A stretch of 64,000 nucleotides of DNA from UBA8106 sp964569695 (GTDB lineage: Bacteria > Acidobacteriota > Vicinamibacteria > Vicinamibacterales > UBA823), in contig CAZMUA010000003.1 in NCBI GenBank assembly GCA_964569695.1, forward strand, positions 62,001-126,000, written 5' to 3'. Position 1 is the first letter of the stretch. The number at the start of each line of letters is the position of its first letter. Shown piece after piece: positions 34,293-42,858 of this stretch. The notes under the pieces were generated by a model that saw nothing but the letters and a program-made list of their open reading frames with translations, searched no databases and had not been told where the DNA came from. A program made the position numbers and the translations under genes.

Positions 34293-34747
34293 TTGAGCGC
34301 TTCAAGTGTGTGCGTGTGAAAAACAATCCGTTTTCGCGACTCCGTGAACATCCAATCGTTTGTTTTGTTTATCTCTGGGGGCCAGCCTGTCTATTAATGG
34401 CCGTGATTTTTGGTGTTTCGTCTCTTTCCACCTTACCGTCGTCCACTGCTGATATCTCCGACAAGCTCCTGCACGGATTGACGTACGCATTATTGGGCGC
34501 GCTGCTACTCCGAGGATTAGCGAACGCGCAGTGGCAGGGGGTCACGGGTGCAATGGCGACGTTGGCCTCTCTCCTCGCAACGTTGTATGGCTGTAGCGAT
34601 GAGTTTCATCAGAGTTTCGTACCTGGGCGTTCACCTGAAATTGCCGATGTATTGTTTGATGCGGTCGGTGCGACTTGCGCGGTTGTACTACTTTGGGCGT
34701 GGAGTATAATTAAAGCAAGACGAGCGGGAAAAATAGTTCACTTATAG
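34265..34747 (+). CDS. VanZ-like membrane protein
   Basis: About 160 residues with three to four membrane helices and the VanZ-family core DKLLHGLTYALLGALLLR followed by CSDEFHQSFVPGRSPEIADVLFDAVGA. Most VanZ-like proteins have no proven function; the founding member lowers teicoplanin sensitivity. The frame begins at ATG 34265, overlapping the small gene upstream by 28 bases; GTG 34286 would reduce the overlap to 7 bases and is equally possible. Confidence 0.82.
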   Translation: MDDVCGSVVIERFKCVRVKNNPFSRLREHPIVCFVYLWGPACLLMAVIFGVSSLSTLPSSTADISDKLLHGLTYALLGALLLRGLANAQWQGVTGAMATLASLLATLYGCSDEFHQSFVPGRSPEIADVLFDAVGATCAVVLLWAWSIIKARRAGKIVHL

Positions 34748-34916
34748 GCGGGTCTCAATCGCCAATGTGACGCTTCAGCAGCAGGCGGTTTCTGATAATT
34801 TGTGAGCAGTTAGCATTTTTAACACTGCCTTTCGATATACACGACATCATGGACGTTGCCGTGTTTGCAGTATGTAGCTTGGATGACGGGTCGATAGGGC
34901 CCGTCACGAAAAACGA

Positions 34917-35699
34917 ATGACTTTTAAACACTTGCTGGTCAAACGCGACGAACCAGTTGCTTTGGTCACCTTCAACCGTCCGAAGGTACTCAATGCTTTA
35001 AACAGTGAGACTCTTGACGAATTCAGTCAAGTCTTACGTGTGTTAAGGGATGACGCGACGATTCGATGTGTAGTGTTGACTGGGGCAGGTGAGAAGGCAT
35101 TCGTGGCGGGTGCCGATATTAAGGAACTGGCGGTACAGACACCAGTGAGCGGACGAAACCATGCGAGGCGTGGGCAACAAATCTTTGACTTGGTAGAGAA
35201 CCTCGGGAAGCCAGTTATCGCAGCAATTAATGGATATGCCTTGGGCGGTGGATGCGAGTTGGCAATGGCTTGCACGATACGACTGGCTTCGGAGACTGCG
35301 AAAATTGGACAACCAGAGATCGAACTCGGCCTTATTCCAGGATATGCAGGATCTCAACGTTTGCCTCGTTTGGTAGGAAAAGGTCGGGCCCTTGAATTGC
35401 TTTTGACGGGCGAACACATTGACGCACGTGAGGCATGGCGGATTGGTCTCGTAAATCAGGTTCTGCCGCATGACCAGTTGCTTGACAAGGCACTGGCACT
35501 TGCACACCACCTCGGGACGAAGGCCCCTGTGGCGATTGAGTATATTCTCAATGCAGTCAACTCCGGTCTCAACATGCCATTCGAAAAAGCGGTGGATTAC
35601 GAAGCCACGCTTTTTGGGCTGGTGGCCTCTACTGAGGATATGCGTGAAGGCACTCAGGCCTTCCTTGAAAAACGCAAGCCTACGTTTAAGGGGCAGTAG
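34917..35699 (+). CDS. Enoyl-CoA hydratase (crotonase family)
   Basis: A 260-residue crotonase-fold enzyme that hydrates 2-enoyl-CoA thioesters. The oxyanion hole is formed by AGADIKEL and GYALGGGCELAMAC; the two catalytic glutamates are Glu in GGGCELA and Glu in PEIELGLIPGYAGSQRLPR. The presence of both acids supports a true hydratase and not an isomerase. It stands alone upstream of ribH with 12 bases between them. Chain-length preference is unclear; roles in fatty-acid, propionate or branched-chain oxidation are all plausible. Confidence 0.92.
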   Translation: MTFKHLLVKRDEPVALVTFNRPKVLNALNSETLDEFSQVLRVLRDDATIRCVVLTGAGEKAFVAGADIKELAVQTPVSGRNHARRGQQIFDLVENLGKPVIAAINGYALGGGCELAMACTIRLASETAKIGQPEIELGLIPGYAGSQRLPRLVGKGRALELLLTGEHIDAREAWRIGLVNQVLPHDQLLDKALALAHHLGTKAPVAIEYILNAVNSGLNMPFEKAVDYEATLFGLVASTEDMREGTQAFLEKRKPTFKGQ

Positions 35700-35711
35700 G
35701 GTGTTGAGTTC

Positions 35712-36245
35712 ATGACACGTAACAAGACTAGTACCGAATGGCGTGGAGAATCTGGTCGACCGACTGGTGCCAGAGCCCATCGTTTTGCGCTGGTGGTCTC
35801 GCGTTATCACGAAGAAATCACCGATGGCTTGCGTCAAGGTGCTCTCGACGCGTTGGCGGAGTGTGGTGTGCAGTCGGACAGTGTAGAGAGTTACGTGGTG
35901 CCAGGCGCGTTCGAGCTTCCCTTTGCCGCGCGTCAGGTAGCGGAGAGCGGAGAATTTGTAGGGGTGGTGTGTTTAGGTTGTTTGATTCGTGGTGAAACGT
36001 CACATTTTGACTTTATTGCGTCCGCTGTAGCGCATGGCATTACAGCGGCTTCTTCAGAGACAGGTATTCCGATAACGTTCGGCGTGCTTACGACGAATTC
36101 CATGGCGGAAGCTTTAAAGCGCTCAGGGGGGACCGACCTTCCGTTAAACAAGGGTAGAGAAGCAGCACTTGCTGCAGTGGCAATGGTGAAGTTTTCGGCC
36201 ATTTCCACTGGGCTATCATTACCGGGTTCGTTAGACGAGGAATAG
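35712..36245 (+). CDS. ribH: 6,7-dimethyl-8-ribityllumazine synthase
   Basis: A 177-residue enzyme of the penultimate riboflavin step, condensing a ribityl-aminouracil with a butanone phosphate. Motifs: FALVVSRYHEEITDGL, VVPGAFELPFAARQV, CLGCLIRGETSHFDFIASAV with the catalytic His, and GVLTTNSMAEALKRSG. The first 20 residues are a basic extension. The stop shares one base with the nusB start, and ribH-nusB pairing is a widespread arrangement. Other rib genes are not in the window. Confidence 0.95.
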   Translation: MTRNKTSTEWRGESGRPTGARAHRFALVVSRYHEEITDGLRQGALDALAECGVQSDSVESYVVPGAFELPFAARQVAESGEFVGVVCLGCLIRGETSHFDFIASAVAHGITAASSETGIPITFGVLTTNSMAEALKRSGGTDLPLNKGREAALAAVAMVKFSAISTGLSLPGSLDEE

Positions 36246-36730
36246 TGCGGATGATGGTAACAGGCGCAGGACACCAAAATCGCCATCGCAGTCGAGAATT
36301 GGCGTTGCAGGTGTTGTACCAATGCGAAATCACTCACCTGAAGGTAGCGACTGCTCTAAAAACATTCTGGTCAACTGAGCCAACTCCAGAGAGCGAGAGA
36401 CCCTTTGCCTCGCTATTAGCTGAGGGGACAATTGAACATCTCGATGAAATCGATCCACTGATTGCGAGAAGTGTAGAGCATTGGCGTCCCTCACGGTTAG
36501 TGTTGCTCGATCGATTGATTCTGCGTATGGCCGTGTTTGAATTTCTCTATACTAGTGAAACTCCCAAGCCTGTGGTGATCAACGAAGCGCTAGAGCTTGC
36601 TCGGACATTTAGCGCTGCTGACTCCGTAGCATTTATCAATGGTGTGCTTGATGATATTAGAATTAGGTTAGAGCGAGACGAACCAGCAACCATCATAGCT
36701 CCAGCAGTCGGCGACGGCTGTTCCTCCTGA
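36245..36730 (+). CDS. nusB: Transcription antitermination protein NusB
   Basis: A 161-residue all-helical RNA-binding protein. The N-terminal RHRSRELALQVLYQCEI and C-terminal RLVLLDRLILRMAVFEFLY, KPVVINEALELARTFS and FINGVLDDI blocks identify NusB, which joins S10 (NusE) on BoxA in rRNA transcripts. GTG start at 36245 overlaps the ribH stop by one base; internal ATGs at 36251 and 36254 are alternatives. Confidence 0.94.
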   Translation: MRMMVTGAGHQNRHRSRELALQVLYQCEITHLKVATALKTFWSTEPTPESERPFASLLAEGTIEHLDEIDPLIARSVEHWRPSRLVLLDRLILRMAVFEFLYTSETPKPVVINEALELARTFSAADSVAFINGVLDDIRIRLERDEPATIIAPAVGDGCSS

Positions 36731-36760
36731 CACCGAGTGATAACGGCGTGGCGTAATGAA

Positions 36761-38287
36761 ATGAGTCAAGAATCAGATCAACTTATTCAGCGTCGGGCGA
36801 ATCTTGCGGAAATTGCCCGCCTTGGTCGTAATGTGTATCCTCACTCGTTCCGGTACACCGACACGATCAACCTGCTTGTAGAAACCAATCGGGAAGAAAG
36901 TAGCGAGGCGCTTGAGGCTGCCGCCAAGACAACTATCACTGCTGGTCGGATTGTAGCGATGCGCAGCTTTGGAAAGGCTAATTTCCTCGAACTGTTTGAT
37001 GGCAAGGATCGCATCCAAGTGTATATTCGGGAAGACGGGCTAAGCGAAGACGATTTTTCGTTATTTAAACTATTGGATTTCGGAGATCTCCTAGGGGTTG
37101 AGGGTCGTATCTTCCGCACCCGCACACAAGAGTTGACCATCTGGGCTTCCCGACTAGAATTTTTAGCGAAGTGCCTGATCCCACTTCCAGAAAAATGGCA
37201 TGGCTTAAGCGATGTCGAGACTCGCTATCGTCAGCGCTATCTTGATTTCATTGTCAATCCAGATTCCAGACATGTGTTCGAGGTGCGTAGTCAAATCCTG
37301 GTTGCCCTACGGACATTCTTAAATGAGCGTCGGTATTTGGAGGTTGAGACTCCGATGATGCATGGAGTTGCGGGTGGGGCACTCGCACGACCGTTTATTA
37401 CCCATCACAATGCACTAGACATGGATCTCTATCTCCGGATTGCACCGGAGCTTTATCTTAAGCGCCTCGTAGTGGGTGGTGTTGAGCGCGTGTATGAAAT
37501 TAATCGGAATTTTCGGAACGAAGGGGTGTCGACTCAGCACAATCCAGAGTTCACGATGCTAGAGTTCTACCAGGCCTTTAGCGATTATGAAGAGATGATG
37601 TCGCTGACTGAAGAAATGCTAGCAAGCGTAACGCGTGCGGCGACTGGTTCTCCGGACGTCACGTTTGGCAAAGAGACCATCTCCTTTGCGCCTCCATTCA
37701 GGCGGTTATCTTTAAGAGAGACGGTTCGAGAGGCAGTCGAAGAGAAGTTGGGTGAAACTGTTGGAGAGAGTGCCCTCCGTGTGCGTGAGGAGGCTGCTGT
37801 GTTGGCGTCACGGCTTGGGCTTGAGGTGCCGTCAGGTGCTGGTGCTGGAAAGATCGTATTAGGCATATTTGAGAAGCTCTGCGAACCTTGTCTCATTCAA
37901 CCTACGTTTGTGTACGATTTTCCAACTGAGATTTCGCCGCTGTCGAAGCAAACTCCTGGTGATCCAGAGACTGTTGAACGCTTTGAGTTATATGCAGGAG
38001 GGCTAGAAATTGCCAACGGATTCAGTGAATTGAATGACCCCGCTGAGCAGCGACGGCGTTTCGAGGCGCAGCGTTTAGAACGACGTCAGGGTGACGTCGA
38101 GGCGCATGTGATGGATGAAGACTATCTGCGCGCTCTTGAGTACGGCTTGCCACCTACGGCTGGTAACGGTCTAGGTATTGACCGACTGGTGATGTTGCTT
38201 ACTGACAGCCATTCAATTCGAGACGTGATCCTTTTTCCACTTATGAAACCTAAGTCAGAGTCGATTAACGCGGCTGAGAACGAATGA
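36761..38287 (+). CDS. lysS: Lysyl-tRNA synthetase (class II)
   Basis: A 508-residue class II synthetase that charges tRNA-Lys. The N-terminal OB fold (about 50-150) binds the anticodon. Motif 2 appears around RVYEINRNFRNEGVSTQHNPEFTMLEFY and motif 3 at NGLGIDRLVMLLTD; YRQRYLDFI precedes motif 1. It is of normal length. The ATG at 36761 gives a normal start; an upstream in-frame ATA/ATT region from 36737 lacks family similarity. The stop overlaps the lolC start by 4 bases. Confidence 0.95.
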   Translation: MSQESDQLIQRRANLAEIARLGRNVYPHSFRYTDTINLLVETNREESSEALEAAAKTTITAGRIVAMRSFGKANFLELFDGKDRIQVYIREDGLSEDDFSLFKLLDFGDLLGVEGRIFRTRTQELTIWASRLEFLAKCLIPLPEKWHGLSDVETRYRQRYLDFIVNPDSRHVFEVRSQILVALRTFLNERRYLEVETPMMHGVAGGALARPFITHHNALDMDLYLRIAPELYLKRLVVGGVERVYEINRNFRNEGVSTQHNPEFTMLEFYQAFSDYEEMMSLTEEMLASVTRAATGSPDVTFGKETISFAPPFRRLSLRETVREAVEEKLGETVGESALRVREEAAVLASRLGLEVPSGAGAGKIVLGIFEKLCEPCLIQPTFVYDFPTEISPLSKQTPGDPETVERFELYAGGLEIANGFSELNDPAEQRRRFEAQRLERRQGDVEAHVMDEDYLRALEYGLPPTAGNGLGIDRLVMLLTDSHSIRDVILFPLMKPKSESINAAENE

Positions 38288-39522
38288 CCCCACCTTTCGA
38301 GCTCTACATCGCCTTGCGATATTTGCTCGCTCGCCGTAAGCAAGCGTTTATTTCTCTTATCTCAGTTATTTCCACTGCAGGCGTTTCTGTCGGAGTCATG
38401 GCTCTTCTCATTGCCCTTGCGTTGATGACCGGTTTACAGCAGGAGTTGCGAGAGCGCATCGTAGGATCGACTGCCCACGTGTACGTTTGGAAACTTGGTG
38501 ATGAGGTAGCGTTGGCAGAGTATGAGCTAGAGATTGAGCGTCTCCGCACTGTTCCTGATGTGGAGGCGGCTGCACCGGTGCTACTAGGAAAGGCGCTAGT
38601 GAAGACTGATGTTGCTGAGTCCTTTATCACCGTTAAAGGCGTTGTACCTGAACTAGAACGAACTGTGACCGAGGTGGCCGAGGCGATTCAGGAAGGAAGT
38701 TTTGATGCGCTTAGCGCTCCAGAGAAAGGCAATCTGGCTGGGGTAGTAATTGGTGAAGGCTTAGCTTTGCAGTTGGGAGCATTCGTAGGTGACGAGGTGA
38801 CAGTGCTCACGCCACAGGGCACGTTATCCCCCATGGGCATCATGCCTAACGCTCGACGGTTTAGAGTGGTAGGTGTGTACAACATGGGTCTTCATGAATT
38901 TGATACGGGCTACGGTTACGTATCACTTGCTGTGGCGCAGAGATTATTTGCTAGGGAGGGTCCTGACTTCATTGAGTTAAAGGTCCAAGATATGTACGCA
39001 GCAGCTCAGATTGCTCGCACAGTTACGGAAATGTTAGGACCTGACTACTTGACTCAAGACTGGTCCGAAATCAACAGGTCGCTGTTTTCTGCTTTATGGC
39101 TGGAGAAAATGGCGATCTCGATCACTATAGGCTTAATCGTTATGGTTGCTGCGCTAAACATTGTCGCTTCACTTATCTTGCTTGTTATGGAAAAGAGTCG
39201 CGACATCGCGATTCTTAAGACCATGGGTGCTGCGTCACGAAGCATTACGACTATCTTTATGTTGCAGGGATTAATTGTCGGATTGTTTGGTACCGTGGTT
39301 GGTGCCGTAGGTGGCCTCGTTGTTATTCAAGTTCTAGACCGCTATCAGGTAATCCAGTTGCCAACGGATGTTTATCAAGTTGCATACGTGCCGTTTACGC
39401 TGGAGACTGTTGACTTTATAGTTGTAATAGTCGCTGCAGTGCTAGTTTGTTTCTTAGCGACGATCTACCCATCTCGGCAAGCGGCTCGTGTTGACCCTGC
39501 TCAGGCGCTTCGCTACCAGTGA
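38284..39522 (+). CDS. lolC: Lipoprotein-releasing ABC transporter permease
   Basis: A 412-residue LolC/LolE-type FtsX-family permease: N-terminal helix (about 20-45), a large periplasmic domain (about 50-265) and three C-terminal helices. Markers are ELYIALRYLLARRKQAFISLISVIS at the start, the MEKSRDIAILKTMGA coupling motif that contacts the ATPase, and the final YPSRQAARVDPAQALRY. One permease gene alone suggests a homodimeric LolF-like or LolC-type complex. It overlaps lysS by 4 bases and is followed by lolD after 4 bases. It moves outer-membrane lipoproteins matured by Lnt, encoded at 17.5 kb. Confidence 0.92.
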   Translation: MTPPFELYIALRYLLARRKQAFISLISVISTAGVSVGVMALLIALALMTGLQQELRERIVGSTAHVYVWKLGDEVALAEYELEIERLRTVPDVEAAAPVLLGKALVKTDVAESFITVKGVVPELERTVTEVAEAIQEGSFDALSAPEKGNLAGVVIGEGLALQLGAFVGDEVTVLTPQGTLSPMGIMPNARRFRVVGVYNMGLHEFDTGYGYVSLAVAQRLFAREGPDFIELKVQDMYAAAQIARTVTEMLGPDYLTQDWSEINRSLFSALWLEKMAISITIGLIVMVAALNIVASLILLVMEKSRDIAILKTMGAASRSITTIFMLQGLIVGLFGTVVGAVGGLVVIQVLDRYQVIQLPTDVYQVAYVPFTLETVDFIVVIVAAVLVCFLATIYPSRQAARVDPAQALRYQ

Positions 39523-39526
39523 TGTA

Positions 39527-40204
39527 ATGGCGTTCATTGAGGTAACCCAACTATCTAAGTCATATCCGTCCCGACTTGGGCCGCTACATATTTTGCGTGG
39601 ACTCACGTTACACGTAGAGCGAGGGGAAATGGTCGCGGTCGTGGGAGCCTCAGGAGTTGGGAAGAGTACGTTGCTGCAAGTGCTTGGAGGCCTTGATTCT
39701 ATTGATGACGGAATAATCAGTATTGGGGGTAGCATATTGACCACCCTGTCGGATGCCGAGCGGGTTCGTTTTCGGCACCATCACCTTGGTTTCGTCTTCC
39801 AGTTTCATCACTTATTACCTGAATTTACTGCGCTGGAGAATACGGAAATGCCGCTGCGACTTGCGCGGGTAGCACTCGATGAAGCTCGACCACGCGCGGA
39901 GGAACTGCTTCACCGAGTCGGTCTGGGAGAGCGACTCGACCATCGTCCAGGTATGCTATCCGGAGGTGAGCAGCAGAGAGTAGCGCTCGCGCGCGCGCTT
40001 ATTATGCGACCGACCGTCTTGTTGGCTGATGAACCGACTGGTGATCTCGACGAGGCGACAGCGCTGAGTCTTCACGAATTATTACGAGAGATGCACCAGG
40101 AGCATCAGCTTACGTCAGTAATTGCGACTCACAACCTACGTCTGGCGAGTTCATGTGACCGGGTGATGAAACTCGCCGAGGGACATTTGAGCTTGCAGTC
40201 GTGA
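39527..40204 (+). CDS. lolD: Lipoprotein-releasing ABC transporter ATPase
   Basis: A 225-residue ATPase of the MacB/LolD group. Walker A GASGVGKST, Q-loop VFQFHHLLPEFTALEN, signature LSGGEQQRVALARAL, Walker B VLLADEPTGDLD and H-loop ATHN are all intact. The ATG at 39527 starts five bases after the lolC stop; a frame from 39488 overlaps lolC and is less likely. It pairs with lolC to power lipoprotein release from the inner membrane. Confidence 0.94.
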   Translation: MAFIEVTQLSKSYPSRLGPLHILRGLTLHVERGEMVAVVGASGVGKSTLLQVLGGLDSIDDGIISIGGSILTTLSDAERVRFRHHHLGFVFQFHHLLPEFTALENTEMPLRLARVALDEARPRAEELLHRVGLGERLDHRPGMLSGGEQQRVALARALIMRPTVLLADEPTGDLDEATALSLHELLREMHQEHQLTSVIATHNLRLASSCDRVMKLAEGHLSLQS

Positions 40205-40302
40205 ACTTGAGTTTAGATGATGCGGTTGTGACTGTAGAAGCTTGTGGATTACTGTTAACTGTTTATAGTAGGTGCCTACGTTTGCTTAAGGTAGAGTTGC
40301 CG

Positions 40303-40308
40303 TATAAT
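40303..40308 (+). promoter_or_regulatory. Candidate -10 of the clpC promoter
   Basis: A perfect TATAAT lies 55 bases before the clpC ATG. The best -35 candidates are TTTGCT (40281-40286, spacer 16) or TTGCTT (40282-40287, spacer 15), both weak. A CTTGAGT at 40206-40212 resembles one half of the HspR HAIR element, but its inverted partner is missing. Confidence 0.5.
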
Positions 40309-40363
40309 TGTTATGCAATGACCGAACTACGGTCAGATTGATTCTTCTCACGGATAGATTTAG

Positions 40364-42817
40364 ATGTTCGAACGCTATACCGAGCGAGCCAGACGCGTCT
40401 TGTTTTTTGCTCGCTATGAGGCTAGTCAACTTGGTAGTGTGTCCATCGGGACTGAGCATCTTTTGCTGGGCCTGATCCGTGAAGGCAAAGGACTGACTAG
40501 CCGGATTTTTGCTCGATCTCACCTTTCCCTCGAGACTATTCGAAAAGATATCGAAACCAGTACGAAAATTCCACGAGAGAAGGTTTCAACTTCGGTTGAA
40601 ATTCCGTTCAGCGATGAGACAAAACAAGTGTTGCGTCATGCTGCGGACGAAGCAGATCGCTTGTTGCACAACTATATCGGCACCGAACATTTACTGTTAG
40701 GCCTTTTGCGAGAGCAAAAGTCGGTAGCAGCGACGCGACTAGTTGAGAAGGGTATGCGTCTTGACAGTGTCCGGGAAGATATTGTGCAGCTGCTTAATGA
40801 AAAGACAAAGGTCACGCGTGTTAAGGAAACGCCATTATTGGTTGAGTTCGCACGCGATTTGACCGAGTCAGCTATGAAGAATCAACTCGACCCACTCGTA
40901 GGACGTGAGGTTGAACTCGAACGCGTGCAGCAAGTACTTTGCCGACGAACCAAGAATAATGCTGTTTTGATTGGTGAGCCAGGGGTAGGTAAGACTGCCA
41001 TTGTTGAGGGCTTAGCGCAAATGATTGCCGGTGGCAGCACACCGCACTTTTTGGCTGATAAACGCTTGCTTCAGCTCGACATTTCTTTAATCGTTGCCGG
41101 CACGAAATATCGTGGACAGTTTGAGGAGCGTCTCAAAGCGATAATGAAAGAACTTACTGAGAATCCTAACGTTATCGTGTTTCTTGATGAACTACATACT
41201 TTGGTTGGTGCCGGTTCTGCCGAAGGCTCACTGGACGCGGCGAATATTCTCAAACCCGCACTGTCACGAGGGGGAATCAGAGTCATTGGTGCGACAACAC
41301 CAATTGAGTACCGTAAGTACATCGAAAAAGATCGTTCACTTGAACGACGTTTTCAAGTCGTGAAGGTTAACCCACCGAGCGAAAATGAAGCCATTCAGGT
41401 CTTGAATGGCGTGAAAGAACGGTATGAAGCCTTCCATCATGTCACGTACAGCAAGGAAGCGATTCGGGCAGCTGTTTATCAATCCAGTCGTTATATTAAC
41501 GATCGATTTCTACCAGACAAAGCGATTGATTTGCTGGATGAGGCAGGAGCTTGCGCCAAGTTAATCGGGGTTGGAGGCAGTAATGAGTTTGGTGAAATCA
41601 ACAAGAGTATACGGGTGGCTGTTGAGCAGATGGAACATGCAGCTGCACAAAAAGACTATGAGAAGGCTCAGTTTTTTCGTGAACAAGAAGTAACTGCCAG
41701 AGAAAATCTGCAAACTGTGCGAGAAAATTTCGATGTGAAATCCCACACTCGTCCAATCTTGGTTGACAAGGAAGGCATCGATGAGGTTGTCTCAAAATGG
41801 ACCGGTGTGCCGATCACCTCAATCAATCAGGATGAAGGTGACAAGTTACTCCACATGGAAGGCGCGCTTCACGAGCGGGTTGTTAGCCAGGAGAAAGCTG
41901 TTTCAGCGTTAGCGCGGGCCATACGTCGTTCTCGGGCTGGCCTGAAATCACCAGACCGTCCCGTTGGAAGTTTTGTTTTTCTCGGGCCTACTGGCGTTGG
42001 CAAGACTGAGCTCGCGCGCGCATTGGCAAATTTCCTTTTCGGTTCAGACAGCGCCTTAATCCGTTTTGATATGTCTGAATACATGGAGAAGCATGCGGTT
42101 TCCAAGCTGATTGGTTCACCGCCTGGTTATGTTGGCCATGAAGAGGGCGGGCAATTAACCGAGCAGGTTAAGAGGAATCCGTACTCGGTTGTCCTGCTCG
42201 ATGAGATCGAAAAAGCACATCCGGATCTCTTTAATATCCTTTTACAAGTATTTGAAGACGGTCACCTCACTGACGGCCTAGGGAATCGCGTGAATTTCAA
42301 GAACGTAATCCTAATCATGACGTCGAACATCGGAGCGCGCTACATTCAGAAAAAGACGACATTGGGATTTCAGTCATCCGATGTTGGAAAAATCAATAAG
42401 AACGTTTCGGATATGGTTCTCGCAGAAGTTAAGCGAACGTTTAATCCAGAATTTATCAATCGTATTGACGAAACGATTGTGTTTGATGCCTTGTCAGATT
42501 CCGACCTTGAGCACATCCTGCATCTTTTGGTAGGCCAATTGAATCGTCACTTAGCTGACCGAGAGCTAGAAATTACCGTGACCTCTGAGGCAGTGACCTG
42601 GATTATTGACCAAACGTGCCAAGATCGGTCTTACGGTGCTAGGCCCTTACGGCGTGCCATGCAACGGCATATCGAAGACCCGCTCTCTGAAGCGATGATT
42701 CGAGGTCATTTGGGGAAAGGCAGTATTGAGGTTTATCTGGATGCGGGAACACTAGCTTATCGTGAAGTTGGCGAGGCGAACACAGGTTCTAAGTTGGTTT
42801 GCAACGTTCAAACTTGA
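40364..42817 (+). CDS. clpC: ATP-dependent Clp protease ATP-binding subunit ClpC
   Basis: An 817-residue Hsp100 unfoldase that feeds ClpP. Two Clp N-repeats (about 1-145: FERYTERARRVLFFAR and IGTEHLLLGLIRE), AAA-1 with GEPGVGKT and VIFLDELHT, a central coiled M-region with the UVR-like motif EHAAAQKDYEKAQFFREQE, and AAA-2 with GPTGVGKT, ending in a D2-small domain. The short M-region separates it from ClpB. It starts at ATG 40364 and has its own promoter region. clpP is not in this window. It overlaps the longer open frame of bamA but not the chosen bamA start. Confidence 0.95.
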   Translation: MFERYTERARRVLFFARYEASQLGSVSIGTEHLLLGLIREGKGLTSRIFARSHLSLETIRKDIETSTKIPREKVSTSVEIPFSDETKQVLRHAADEADRLLHNYIGTEHLLLGLLREQKSVAATRLVEKGMRLDSVREDIVQLLNEKTKVTRVKETPLLVEFARDLTESAMKNQLDPLVGREVELERVQQVLCRRTKNNAVLIGEPGVGKTAIVEGLAQMIAGGSTPHFLADKRLLQLDISLIVAGTKYRGQFEERLKAIMKELTENPNVIVFLDELHTLVGAGSAEGSLDAANILKPALSRGGIRVIGATTPIEYRKYIEKDRSLERRFQVVKVNPPSENEAIQVLNGVKERYEAFHHVTYSKEAIRAAVYQSSRYINDRFLPDKAIDLLDEAGACAKLIGVGGSNEFGEINKSIRVAVEQMEHAAAQKDYEKAQFFREQEVTARENLQTVRENFDVKSHTRPILVDKEGIDEVVSKWTGVPITSINQDEGDKLLHMEGALHERVVSQEKAVSALARAIRRSRAGLKSPDRPVGSFVFLGPTGVGKTELARALANFLFGSDSALIRFDMSEYMEKHAVSKLIGSPPGYVGHEEGGQLTEQVKRNPYSVVLLDEIEKAHPDLFNILLQVFEDGHLTDGLGNRVNFKNVILIMTSNIGARYIQKKTTLGFQSSDVGKINKNVSDMVLAEVKRTFNPEFINRIDETIVFDALSDSDLEHILHLLVGQLNRHLADRELEITVTSEAVTWIIDQTCQDRSYGARPLRRAMQRHIEDPLSEAMIRGHLGKGSIEVYLDAGTLAYREVGEANTGSKLVCNVQT

Positions 42818-42858
42818 GCATGGGGAGTGTTCGACGAGACAGTTTGCACAGAACACGA

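Noticed and set aside
40206..40212. HspR HAIR operator before clpC
   Set aside because: Only one half (CTTGAGT) exists; the inverted ACTCAAG partner after seven bases is absent.
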